The notes beneath the pieces were generated by a model. That model worked only from the letters and a program-made list of their open reading frames with translations. It was not told the origin of the DNA and did not search any database. From positions 1 to 18,857 of the forward strand of contig FR890480.1 of the NCBI GenBank assembly GCA_000433415.1: a DNA stretch of 18,857 nt. Direction: 5' to 3'. Below, piece by piece: positions 8,362-15,828 of this stretch. Origin of the DNA: Clostridium sp. CAG:448. GTDB lineage: Bacteria > Bacillota > Clostridia > Oscillospirales > CAG-272. Both the position numbers and the translations under genes were made by a program. Numbering within the stretch: position 1 is the stretch's first letter; each line of letters begins with the position of its first letter.

Positions 8362-8370
8362 CTGTACGGC

Positions 8371-8397
8371 AAAAAACGGCAGGGAAAGCCTGCCGTT
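8371..8397 (-). terminator. Intrinsic terminator of the holB - ricT operon
   Basis: Read on the minus strand, AACGGCAGG (8397-8389) pairs with CCTGCCGTT (8383-8375) around a 5-base loop and ends in a run of six T (8376-8371). It faces the plus-strand terminator only 9 bases away, so the convergent operons are insulated from each other. Confidence 0.88.
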
Positions 8398-8421
8398 TGG
8401 ATGAATGTTATGGATAAACTG

Positions 8422-9846
8422 TTATTCCGACTCTTTTGCCGCCTTCGGATCCGGAGATTCGTTCTTTTTTTCGGGCACAATCGGAGTGATGTCTTTTTTA
8501 TAGTAAGTTTTGGACGGAGTGTCTTTGTCGTCAAAACGCACCTTAATGGTCCCCGGGACCGGGCTCAACTCACATACGGTTGCAGGACCGTCAGGGGTCA
8601 TTACCTTTGAATCCACTGCCGGCATCAGACGCAGTTCTGCCTGATAAGTTTCGTATTCGTAATGCAGGCAGCACATCAGTCTGCCGCAGCAACCGGAAAT
8701 TTTGTTGGAGTTCAGCGACAGGTTCTGCTCTTTTGCCATCTTGATCGAAACCTGCACAAAATCGTTCAGGAAGCTGGCACAGCAGAGGGGTCTGCCGCAG
8801 GCGCCCAATCCACCCATCATTCGCGATTCGTCACGGATGCCAATCTGCCGGAGTTCAATGCGTATCCGGAAAACACCTGCAAGATCCTTGACCAGATCCC
8901 GGAAATCCACCCGTCCGTCTGCGGTGAAGTAGAAGAGCAATTTTGCGTTGTCAAAGGTATATTGCGCGTCTACCAACTTCATGTCCAGCTTGTGTGCCTT
9001 GATCTTTTCCGCACAGATACGGAATGCTTCGCTTTCCTTTTGGCGGTTTTCCTGATCGTGTGCAATATCCTCCAGTGTTGCCTTACGGATCACCGGGCGC
9101 AATGCCTTGGCGTTTTCCGAGCGGACAATCATGCGGTTTTCAATTGCAACGGTGCCGAATTCCAGACCGTGCGTGGTTTCAACGATGACGCGGTCTCCTT
9201 CGGCGTACTGCAATTCACCCGGGTCAAAGTAATAAACCTTTCCGGCGGTTTTGAACTGTACACCGATGATGCAGACCTTTTCCTCCGAGGCGTTTTCCTG
9301 CCGGTTGGCGACGGCGTAGCTGATACGCGGAATATCCTCCAGCACTTCGGAACCGGGGGGATAAGAAGACGGGATTTCAGGCTCCGGTTCTTCAAAACGA
9401 ACAGGCTTTTTCTGTCGCGGCGTCAGTGTGATATCGGAAAAGTCGAGGCTCAGTGCGGGATTTTCCTGGTTGCGCCGCTGTTTATTGCGGGGAGGCTGAC
9501 TGTTTTGCGCAGGTCTGCGTCCTTGTTGCCTTTTTTCATCGTTATCGGTATTTTCGCGCTTTGGCGCGGGCTTTTGCGGCTGCTGTTTATTTGCGGGTTG
9601 CTGCTTCTGCGGCTGTTTCGGTGCCGCGGCTTTTTTCTGTTGTTGCGGTTGCGGAGCGGGTTTCTTTTGGGCAGGCTTGCGCTGATTTTCCGTTCGTTTT
9701 GCCGCAGAACCCGATTCCGTATCGGGGAATTCCGCCCCGGTGGGTTCGTTCAGCCAGTCTGCCTGCCGTTTGTGACCGGAATGCGGTTTACGGCGCGGTC
9801 TCCTGGGTTGCTGTTCCTGTTTGTTTTCGTTATTGTTTTCTGGCAT
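8422..9846 (-). CDS. ricT: PSP1-domain protein, RicT/YaaT-like, with long N-terminal extension
   Basis: 474 residues. From about residue 190 it matches the PSP1/RicT family: VCIIGVQFKTAGKVYYFDPG, then MMGGLGACGRPLCCASFL near 345 and SGCCGRLMCCLHYEYE near 385. In Bacillus subtilis, RicT works with RicA and RicF as an iron-sulfur complex that assists RNase Y in mRNA maturation; these Cys clusters are the candidate cluster ligands. Residues 1 to about 190 are low-complexity, rich in Gln, Pro, Lys and Arg, and absent from the roughly 275-residue Bacillus protein. A short charged tail also follows the domain. ATG 9846 is chosen over ATG 9852 because GAGGA lies only one base before the upper one and about seven before the lower. 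It sits 21 bases after holB, the order also seen in Bacillus. Confidence 0.88.
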   Translation of the reverse strand: MPENNNENKQEQQPRRPRRKPHSGHKRQADWLNEPTGAEFPDTESGSAAKRTENQRKPAQKKPAPQPQQQKKAAAPKQPQKQQPANKQQPQKPAPKRENTDNDEKRQQGRRPAQNSQPPRNKQRRNQENPALSLDFSDITLTPRQKKPVRFEEPEPEIPSSYPPGSEVLEDIPRISYAVANRQENASEEKVCIIGVQFKTAGKVYYFDPGELQYAEGDRVIVETTHGLEFGTVAIENRMIVRSENAKALRPVIRKATLEDIAHDQENRQKESEAFRICAEKIKAHKLDMKLVDAQYTFDNAKLLFYFTADGRVDFRDLVKDLAGVFRIRIELRQIGIRDESRMMGGLGACGRPLCCASFLNDFVQVSIKMAKEQNLSLNSNKISGCCGRLMCCLHYEYETYQAELRLMPAVDSKVMTPDGPATVCELSPVPGTIKVRFDDKDTPSKTYYKKDITPIVPEKKNESPDPKAAKESE

Positions 9847-9867
9847 ATTCATTTCCTCATCTTATTT

Positions 9868-10896
9868 TTACAAAAGTCCCGCGTCGGAGAAAGCGCGTAA
9901 AAGCGTCAGACGGATATTCCCGTTTAACAGGGCAATCCGCCGGAGCGCGTCATTGACGGCATCATAGCAACGTACCAATCGCTCCAATGTGGTGCGATCG
10001 GAAAGTGCCAATGCCTGCTCGCGGTCGGTATAGAAGCAGAGCGGGGCATTTTCATCTTTTTTCAGAACGGTCAGATCGCGTATGGCAGGCAAAATTGCCT
10101 CCAACTGTGCGCGTACATCTGTGCGGACACTGCCGAGTCCGCCGAGAAAGCCGATGATTCCCGCATTATCGCCGGCGACGGCAAGCGCTACAAAGCTTTC
10201 TACACCCCTGCGCAGAGCCGTGATCTGTTTGGCGGCTTTGGGCTGCAGCAGTGTTTTTGCCATTCCAAGCGATCCTGCGGCGGCTTGCAGAATGCCGTCC
10301 GTTTCCTCCTGTGTTGCCGGCAAATGACAGTCCGGATCCGTGCGAAGCGCCTCCCGCATCAGCGGCAGTGAGAGCGGCTCCATCCGGAAAACCGGCGCAC
10401 GGCTCCGGATGGTTTCCAACAGGAGCGTGGCGTTTTCGCAAAGCAGAAAGAACATTGCATATGCGGGCGGTTCCTCCAGTGTCAATAACAGGGCGTTCTG
10501 CGCCTGTACGGTCATTGTATCGGCATTTTCGATGATGTAAACCTTTTGGTCACTGTCATTGGGCGCAATGGCAATATCACCCGACAGAAATCGGATGGCA
10601 TCCACACCCAGACCGGTTTTGTCTTTTTCACGCCGGATATATCGAACGTCAGGGGAGTTGTCAGACAGGATTTTGTGGCACAGACTGCAATTGCCGCACG
10701 GAAGCGGAAGGTCCTCATTGTCCTTTTGCCGGCAGGAAAGTGCCGCAACCAGTTGCCGCACCAGCGTATGCCTGCCGCTGCCTGTTGCGCCTTCAATGAT
10801 ATAGGCATGAAACATGGTACCTGCCCGGATATCATCGTAAAAACGCCGGCGCAGAGCATCGTTTCCGAGCAGTGACGGAAAAACCGTGCGCAACAT
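9868..10896 (-). CDS. holB: DNA polymerase III delta-prime subunit (clamp loader)
   Basis: 342 residues, starting at ATG 10896 behind GAGGGGGG. HolB is the fixed subunit of the clamp loader that places the beta clamp on primed DNA. Visible features: FHAYIIEGATGSGRHT (residues 29-44), a Walker-A-like loop with Arg42 in place of the usual Lys, consistent with delta-prime being a non-hydrolysing subunit; a zinc site from C55, C67, C70 and C73; QAQNALLLTLEEPP, highly characteristic of the family; and SRAPVFRMEPLS in the sensor region. The C-terminal helical part is less conserved, as usual. First gene of a two-gene operon with ricT, driven by the minus-strand promoter at 10929-10957. The gamma/tau-type DnaX could look similar, but the absent consensus Lys and the locus context favour HolB. 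Confidence 0.92.
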   Translation of the reverse strand: MLRTVFPSLLGNDALRRRFYDDIRAGTMFHAYIIEGATGSGRHTLVRQLVAALSCRQKDNEDLPLPCGNCSLCHKILSDNSPDVRYIRREKDKTGLGVDAIRFLSGDIAIAPNDSDQKVYIIENADTMTVQAQNALLLTLEEPPAYAMFFLLCENATLLLETIRSRAPVFRMEPLSLPLMREALRTDPDCHLPATQEETDGILQAAAGSLGMAKTLLQPKAAKQITALRRGVESFVALAVAGDNAGIIGFLGGLGSVRTDVRAQLEAILPAIRDLTVLKKDENAPLCFYTDREQALALSDRTTLERLVRCYDAVNDALRRIALLNGNIRLTLLRAFSDAGLL

Positions 10897-10928
10897 GATC
10901 CCCCCCTCTGTGTAAATAAACTCAATTT

Positions 10929-10957
10929 ATTGTAACACAGTTTTTGCGTGCTGTCAA
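10929..10957 (-). promoter_or_regulatory. Consensus promoter of the holB - ricT operon
   Basis: On the minus strand, perfect TTGACA (10957-10952) and TACAAT (10934-10929) are separated by 17 bases. The transcript should begin near 10922, leaving a leader of about 25 bases. The -35 box lies only 9 bases from that of the plus-strand promoter. Confidence 0.85.
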
Positions 10958-10966
10958 GGATTTTTA

Positions 10967-10995
10967 TTGACAAACAGGTTGTAATATAGTATAAT
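10967..10995 (+). promoter_or_regulatory. Consensus promoter of the NusG II - Gx - nfnAB operon
   Basis: Perfect TTGACA (10967-10972) and perfect TATAAT (10990-10995) with a 17-base spacer. The start is near 11002, leaving about 24 bases of leader. No attenuator or riboswitch fits in so short a leader. Confidence 0.9.
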
Positions 10996-11025
10996 GGGAG
11001 AAAGCACACGGGCAGAAGGGCGGGA

Positions 11026-11409
11026 ATGAAGACGCGTATATTCGGAAAAAAAGATTTGATACTGATTGGTGTACTGCTTCTTTTGGCAACGGTGCTTTTC
11101 TGTCTTTTTTCCCTATTCGCAAGGGAAGGAACGTATGCGGTGATTCGCAAGGATGACCGTGTCGTAACCATCTTACCGCTTTCGGCAGATGCCGTGTATA
11201 CGGTCGGCGGGAATACGGTCACGGTCCGGAACGGGTGTGTTTTTATGAGTGATGCGGATTGTCCGGGCGGTGACTGCATGCGGCACGCCCCTATCGCAAA
11301 GCGTGGGGAAACCATTGTCTGTCTGCCAAATCGTGTTACAGTCAGTATCACCGCAGATGCGGCAAATACGCCGGGAGAGGACGGTGAACCCGATGCGATT
11401 GCGGGGTAG
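11026..11409 (+). CDS. NusG domain II-containing small membrane-anchored protein
   Basis: 127 residues. A lysine-rich start is followed by a hydrophobic stretch (about residues 10-33) that should act as an uncleaved anchor or signal, placing the rest outside the membrane. The remainder fits the NusG domain II family: a beta-rich region with the hallmark DCPGGDCMRHAPI and IVCLPNRVTVSI, including three conserved-looking Cys and a His. This family is not the transcription factor NusG. Start ATG 11026 follows AAGGG by five bases. It is the first gene of an operon with a Gx-type membrane protein and NfnAB. The same pair is, from memory, found in flavin-based extracellular electron transfer loci (EetA/EetB of Listeria), so a redox or electron-transfer role is inferred. 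Confidence 0.82.
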   Translation: MKTRIFGKKDLILIGVLLLLATVLFCLFSLFAREGTYAVIRKDDRVVTILPLSADAVYTVGGNTVTVRNGCVFMSDADCPGGDCMRHAPIAKRGETIVCLPNRVTVSITADAANTPGEDGEPDAIAG

Positions 11410-11923
11410 CCGAGCGGTGCATCACGTAGCATGGATGGGGTGCATGGTCGCACTTTGCTTCGGACTTTCTTATCTGGAGTTTTTGGTGCCGTTGCCGATC
11501 GGGTACTACGGGGTCAAATTGGGGCTTGCCAATTGTGTGACGCTTTTTGCGCTTTATCGGTTGCGTGTGTGGGACGCGGTCATTCTGACCGTTCTGCGGG
11601 TGATCCTCGCGGGCTTGGCTTTCGGCGGATTGACCGGGATGCTGTACAGCCTGTGCGGCGCTGCACTCTCCCTGTGCGTGATGATTTTACTTCGGCGGAC
11701 CGGATTGCATGTGATCGGGGTCAGCGTTGCCGGCGGGGTTGCACATAATATAGGGCAGATAGCGGTAGCGGTAGTCCTGACCGATACACCCGGACTATGG
11801 TGGTATCTGCCGGTTCTGCTGGTGGCGGGGACACTTGCCGGAACGCTGACCGGAATTCTTGCCGCTATGGTAATTCGCCGGACAGATCTTTGGCGGAAGC
11901 ACAAAGAGGGCGAACAAAACTGA
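11393..11923 (+). CDS. Gx-type/heptaprenyl diphosphate synthase component I family membrane protein
   Basis: About 176 residues, strongly hydrophobic with roughly five membrane helices. The motif region LGLANCVTLFALYRLRVWDA and the Gly-rich RVILAGLAFGGLTGMLYSLC match proteins annotated as heptaprenyl diphosphate synthase component I or Gx transporter family. Most such proteins are probably ECF-like membrane components rather than the polyprenyl synthase, and no synthase component II is present here. The start is uncertain: ATG 11393 has AGAGGA about eleven bases before it, while in-frame GTG 11384 is seven bases from GGGAG. Either overlaps the NusG domain II gene, so translation is probably coupled. 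Substrate unknown. Confidence 0.78.
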   Translation: MRLRGSRAVHHVAWMGCMVALCFGLSYLEFLVPLPIGYYGVKLGLANCVTLFALYRLRVWDAVILTVLRVILAGLAFGGLTGMLYSLCGAALSLCVMILLRRTGLHVIGVSVAGGVAHNIGQIAVAVVLTDTPGLWWYLPVLLVAGTLAGTLTGILAAMVIRRTDLWRKHKEGEQN

Positions 11924-11948
11924 AAGAGATAAAAGGAGGTTGACCGAT

Positions 11949-12800
11949 ATGTATCGGATCAGAACCAAAAAGGAGCTGAATTCCACCGTTACCATGATGG
12001 AGATTGAAGCACCGCGGGTTGCCGCAAAGGCACGTGCGGGACAGTTTATCATACTGCGTGTAGACGAAAACGGGGAGCGGATTCCCCTGACCGTTGCGGG
12101 AACAGACCGAACGGCGGGCACTGTCCGTATCATTTTTCAGATTGTGGGTGCCACAACCATGCTTCTCGGGAAAAAGAAAGAAGGAGATTATATTGCCGAT
12201 TTCGTAGGTCCGCTGGGCAGACCGACCGAAATTGAAGGACTGCATCACGTAGCGGTGGTCGGCGGCGGCGTCGGTTGTGCCATTGCCTTGCCGATTGCAG
12301 AAGCATTGCACGAGGCGGGGTGTGAGGTGTCTTCTGTGATCGGTTTCCGCTCCGAAGAATTGGTCATACTGGAGAAGGAGTTCCGTGCCGCGTCTGCACG
12401 GACCGTTTTGATGAGTGACGATGGTTCTGCAGGTAGGCAGGGCGTTGTGACATTGCCACTGAAGGAATGGTTGGAGTCGGGAGAGCGGTTTGACCGTATT
12501 TTTGCAATCGGTCCGCTGATTATGATGAAATTTGTGGTGGAGACCGCACGTCCCTTTGGGATTCCCGTGACGGTTTCTATGAATCCGATCATGATAGACG
12601 GAACCGGCATGTGCGGCGGATGCCGGCTGACGGTCGATGGGAAAATGCGGTTTGCCTGCGTGGACGGTCCGGACTTTGACGGATACGGCGTGGACTTTGA
12701 CGAGGCAATATCGCGTGGTAACATGTACCGTGATTTTGAGGCGACGGCACGGGAGAAGGTCTGTAACCTTTACGGTAAGGAGGAAAATGGGAATGGCTAA
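11949..12800 (+). CDS. nfnA: NADH-dependent reduced ferredoxin:NADP+ oxidoreductase, subunit A
   Basis: 283 residues from ATG 11949, nine bases after a strong AGGAGG. The family is a ferredoxin reductase-type FAD/NAD(P) protein: N-terminal FAD-binding barrel (about 1-95), a nucleotide-binding loop VAVVGGGVGCAIALPIAEA (near 101), and a C-terminal [2Fe-2S] site with C222, C225 and C237 (GTGMCGGCR and RFACVDGP). With NfnB it forms the electron-bifurcating transhydrogenase that couples NADH and reduced ferredoxin oxidation to NADP+ reduction; the protein also resembles dihydroorotate dehydrogenase electron-transfer subunits and sulfide dehydrogenase subunit B. The adjacent NfnB supports the Nfn assignment. 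It overlaps nfnB by 8 bases. Activity in this organism is inferred. Confidence 0.87.
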   Translation: MYRIRTKKELNSTVTMMEIEAPRVAAKARAGQFIILRVDENGERIPLTVAGTDRTAGTVRIIFQIVGATTMLLGKKKEGDYIADFVGPLGRPTEIEGLHHVAVVGGGVGCAIALPIAEALHEAGCEVSSVIGFRSEELVILEKEFRAASARTVLMSDDGSAGRQGVVTLPLKEWLESGERFDRIFAIGPLIMMKFVVETARPFGIPVTVSMNPIMIDGTGMCGGCRLTVDGKMRFACVDGPDFDGYGVDFDEAISRGNMYRDFEATAREKVCNLYGKEENGNG

Positions 12801-14208
12801 GGTGAATATGTCGCCGGAGAAGAATCCGATGCCGACGCAGGAGCCTGCGATCCGGGCAAGAAATTTTTCAGAGGTCGCTACCGGGTATACCGAAGAGACG
12901 GCGTTGCAGGAGGCGGCGCGCTGTCTGCACTGCAAGCATATGCCCTGCGTAACCGGGTGCCCGGTGAAAATCCGGATTCCTGATTTTATCGAAAAGGTGA
13001 AAGAGGGCGATTTTGAGGGGGCTTATCAGGTGATCGCACAGTCGTCCTCACTGCCGGCTGTCTGCGGCAGAGTGTGCCCGCAGGAAACACAGTGTGAGTC
13101 GGGATGCGTTCGCGGCATGAAAGGGGAAGCGGTCGGCATAGGCAGATTGGAGCGCTTTGTCGCGGATTGGCATCGGGAACATGCAACGACCCCGCCGCAA
13201 CGACCCGAACCGAACGGACATCGGGTAGCGGTGGTTGGATCCGGACCTGCCGGATTGACCTGTGCGGGGGATCTTGCCCGTTTGGGCTATGCCGTAACCG
13301 TGTTTGAGGCGTTGCATGTTGCGGGTGGCGTATTGGTTTACGGTATTCCCGAATTCCGCCTGCCGAAAGCCATTGTGCAAAGCGAAGTGGAAACACTGCG
13401 TGCATTGGGCGTGGAGTTTTGCACCAATACGGTGATAGGAAGAACCATCACGGTGGACGAACTGTTTGAGGATGGCTATGAGGCGGTGTTTATCGGTTCC
13501 GGCGCGGGATTGCCCCGCTTTATGGGAATTCCCGGTGAATCTCTGAAGGGCGTTTATTCCGCCAATGAGTTTCTGACACGGAGCAATCTGATGAAGGCAT
13601 ATCGGGAAGATGCCGCAACACCGATTCTGCATGCCAATCGTGTGGCAGTCGTGGGTGGTGGCAATGTGGCAATGGATGCCGCGCGTACGGCACTGCGTTT
13701 GGGCGCGGAAAAGGTTTATATTGTTTACCGTCGCTCCATGGAAGAGCTTCCCGCACGCCGTGAAGAGGTTGAGCATGCCATGGAGGAGGGCATTGAGTTT
13801 CTGCTTCTGCACAATCCCGTGCAAATTTACGGGTATCACAATGCAGAAGACCGCCGCGATCCCAAAAACGGTTTTGTGACCGGGATACAGTGCATTCGGA
13901 TGGAGTTGGGTGAGCCGGATGCGCGCGGCAGACGCCGGCCGATCGAGATTCCCGGTTCGGAAACCGATCTGCAGGTGGATTGTGTGATTATGGCGCTGGG
14001 AACCTCGCCCAACCCGCTGATTAAGACGACGACGGAGAGACTGGACACCGATGCGCACGGATGTATCGTGGCGGATGAACACGGAAAAACGTCACGTTCC
14101 CGCGTCTATGCCGGCGGAGACGCCGTTACCGGTGCGGCAACTGTGATCCTCGCCATGGGTGCCGGTAAGCAGGCTGCTGCTGCCATTCACCGTGATTTGA
14201 TGTCATGA
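12793..14208 (+). CDS. nfnB: NADPH-dependent Nfn subunit B / glutamate synthase small subunit-like
   Basis: 471 residues. ATG 12793 is preferred over ATG 12787, because AAGGAGG ends nine bases before the former and only three before the latter. An N-terminal two-[4Fe-4S] domain shows C44, C47, C52, C56 and then C91, C95, C101, C105. The FAD-binding loop VAVVGSGPAGLTCAGDLARL follows, then the NADP loop RVAVVGGGNVAMDAARTALR and the C-terminal GGDAVTGAATVILAMGAGKQ. This is the GltD/NfnB family; the absence of a GltB large subunit and the presence of nfnA identify it as NfnB, which carries the bifurcating flavin and the NADP site. Together the pair balances NADH, NADPH and ferredoxin in anaerobes. 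The operon ends with a perfect hairpin just downstream. Confidence 0.92.
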   Translation: MAKVNMSPEKNPMPTQEPAIRARNFSEVATGYTEETALQEAARCLHCKHMPCVTGCPVKIRIPDFIEKVKEGDFEGAYQVIAQSSSLPAVCGRVCPQETQCESGCVRGMKGEAVGIGRLERFVADWHREHATTPPQRPEPNGHRVAVVGSGPAGLTCAGDLARLGYAVTVFEALHVAGGVLVYGIPEFRLPKAIVQSEVETLRALGVEFCTNTVIGRTITVDELFEDGYEAVFIGSGAGLPRFMGIPGESLKGVYSANEFLTRSNLMKAYREDAATPILHANRVAVVGGGNVAMDAARTALRLGAEKVYIVYRRSMEELPARREEVEHAMEEGIEFLLLHNPVQIYGYHNAEDRRDPKNGFVTGIQCIRMELGEPDARGRRRPIEIPGSETDLQVDCVIMALGTSPNPLIKTTTERLDTDAHGCIVADEHGKTSRSRVYAGGDAVTGAATVILAMGAGKQAAAAIHRDLMS

Positions 14209-14220
14209 TTTGCCAAAGGA

Positions 14221-14249
14221 GCCGCGGCAGGAAAACTGCCGCGGCTTTT
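14221..14249 (+). terminator. Intrinsic terminator of the nfnAB operon
   Basis: GCCGCGGCAG at 14221-14230 pairs perfectly with CTGCCGCGGC at 14236-14245 around loop GAAAA, followed by TTTT at 14246-14249. It begins 12 bases after the nfnB stop. Confidence 0.95.
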
Positions 14250-14315
14250 GCATGGTTCTGATCGGTAATTACGCAATTTTCGAGATGAAAAAATGCAAAA
14301 ATGTGGAATAACCAC

Positions 14316-14344
14316 TTGACAAATCGCGAAAAATGAGCTATAAT
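14316..14344 (+). promoter_or_regulatory. Consensus promoter of gdhA
   Basis: Perfect TTGACA at 14316-14321 and perfect TATAAT at 14339-14344 with 17 bases between. Transcription should start near 14351, giving a 57-base leader before the gdhA ATG. Confidence 0.92.
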
Positions 14345-14407
14345 ATGAATGATAGAAAAATAAAATTGCAAAAGGCGCGGATGTGCCAATTGCCAAGGAG
14401 GTTTCGT

Positions 14408-15745
14408 ATGTCATATGTAGATCAGGTCATCGACCGCGTGGTCGAGCAAAATCCCGCACAGCCGGAGTTCCATCAGGCGGTCAAAGAGGTGCTTGAATCT
14501 TTACGTCCCGTGATTGAGGCAAACGAAGAACGGTATCGGAAGGAAGCGCTTCTGGAACGTCTGACAACACCGGAACGGCAGATTCTGTTCCGTGTTCCTT
14601 GGGTGGATGACAACGGACAGGTGCAGGTCAATAACGGCTTCCGTGTGCAGTTTAACAGTGCGATTGGTCCGTACAAGGGCGGGCTGCGGTTGCATCCGTC
14701 TGTCAATTTGGGAATCATCAAATTTTTGGGCTTTGAGCAGGTGTTCAAGAACTCCCTGACCGGGTTGCCGATTGGCGGCGGCAAGGGCGGTTCGGATTTT
14801 GACCCCAAGGGGAAGTCGGACCGTGAGGTCATGGCGTTTTGCCAGAGTTTTATGACGGAGCTGTACCGTCATATCGGTGCGGACACCGATGTACCTGCCG
14901 GGGACATTGGCACCGGCGCACGCGAAATCGGCTATCTGTACGGGCAGTATAAGCGTATTCGCGGTCTGTACGAGGGGGTTCTGACCGGGAAAGGGCTCAG
15001 CTATGGCGGCTCCTTAGCAAGAAAAGAAGCGACCGGATACGGGCTCCTGTATTTTACGGAGGAAATGCTTCGTGCCAACGGACATTCATTGGAAGGGAAG
15101 ACCGTGGCGGTTTCCGGTGCGGGAAACGTGGCAATTTACGCCATTGAGAAGGCATGGCAATTGGGCGCAAAGCCGGTCAGTTGTTCGGATTCGACCGGAT
15201 GGATTTATGACCCGGATGGAATCGATGTGGAGTTGCTTAAGAAAATCAAGGAGGTTGACCGTGCCCGTCTGACCGCTTATCAGGCGGCAAGACCGCGGGC
15301 AGAGTACCACGCAGGCAGAGGCGTGTTTGCCGGCGTCAGGTGCGATGTGGCGCTTCCCTGCGCAACACAGAATGAGCTGCTCTTAGAGGACGCCCAGGCG
15401 CTGGTTGCAAACGGCTGTATTGCTGTTGCGGAGGGGGCAAACATGCCCACGACGTTGGAAGCGACCGCTTATCTGCAGGCACACGGCGTTTTGTTTGCAC
15501 CCGGAAAGGCTTCCAATGCCGGCGGCGTTGCAACCTCTGCGCTTGAAATGACGCAGAACAGTGAACGTCTCTCATGGACCTTTGCGGAGGTGGACGCAAA
15601 ACTCAAGGATATCATGGTCAACATTTTCCACAATCTTGACAGTGCCGCCAAAACCTATGGCATGGAGGGCAACTATGTCGCCGGTGCAAATATTGCCGGC
15701 TTCCTTAAGGTTGCGGATGCAATGGAAGCACAGGGTGTTGTGTAA
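14408..15745 (+). CDS. gdhA: NADP-type glutamate dehydrogenase
   Basis: 445 residues, the usual length. ATG 14408 lies six bases after AAGGAGG. GDH makes glutamate from 2-oxoglutarate and ammonium with NADPH. Family residues are visible: K90 in GPYKGGLRLHPSVN, K126 in GLPIGGGKGGSDFDP, D166 in PAGDIGTGAREIGYLYGQY, and KASNAGGVATSALEMTQNS. The dinucleotide-binding segment TVAVSGAGNVAIYAIEKAWQ followed by SDSTG looks like E. coli-type NADP enzymes rather than the NAD enzyme of Clostridium symbiosum; cofactor preference is therefore inferred, not proved. It has its own promoter and terminator directly after NfnAB, whose product NADPH is its reductant, so both may serve nitrogen assimilation. Confidence 0.96.
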   Translation: MSYVDQVIDRVVEQNPAQPEFHQAVKEVLESLRPVIEANEERYRKEALLERLTTPERQILFRVPWVDDNGQVQVNNGFRVQFNSAIGPYKGGLRLHPSVNLGIIKFLGFEQVFKNSLTGLPIGGGKGGSDFDPKGKSDREVMAFCQSFMTELYRHIGADTDVPAGDIGTGAREIGYLYGQYKRIRGLYEGVLTGKGLSYGGSLARKEATGYGLLYFTEEMLRANGHSLEGKTVAVSGAGNVAIYAIEKAWQLGAKPVSCSDSTGWIYDPDGIDVELLKKIKEVDRARLTAYQAARPRAEYHAGRGVFAGVRCDVALPCATQNELLLEDAQALVANGCIAVAEGANMPTTLEATAYLQAHGVLFAPGKASNAGGVATSALEMTQNSERLSWTFAEVDAKLKDIMVNIFHNLDSAAKTYGMEGNYVAGANIAGFLKVADAMEAQGVV

Positions 15746-15781
15746 CCGGCTTGAAATTGCATAAGGCTGTAAAAAAGTCCG

Positions 15782-15821
15782 AAAAAGCATCCGAATGTCT
15801 TTTGACTCCCGGATGCTTTTT
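15782..15821. terminator. Bidirectional intrinsic terminator between gdhA and the membrane-protein gene
   Basis: AAAAAGCATCCG at 15782-15793 pairs perfectly with CGGATGCTTTTT at 15810-15821. The A run on one side and the T run on the other provide a U-tract in both directions, so one hairpin can serve gdhA (plus) and the 15829-16737 gene (minus). Confidence 0.88.
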
Positions 15822-15828
15822 GTTGGGT

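Noticed and set aside
8662..9900. A 412-residue plus-strand frame over ricT
   Set aside because: The minus strand encodes clear PSP1 motifs and a following HolB; the plus-strand product resembles no family.
11393..11923. Reading the Gx-type gene as a true heptaprenyl diphosphate synthase subunit
   Set aside because: The protein is almost entirely membrane helices, has no prenyl-diphosphate Asp-rich motif and no component II neighbour, so the annotation name is historical.
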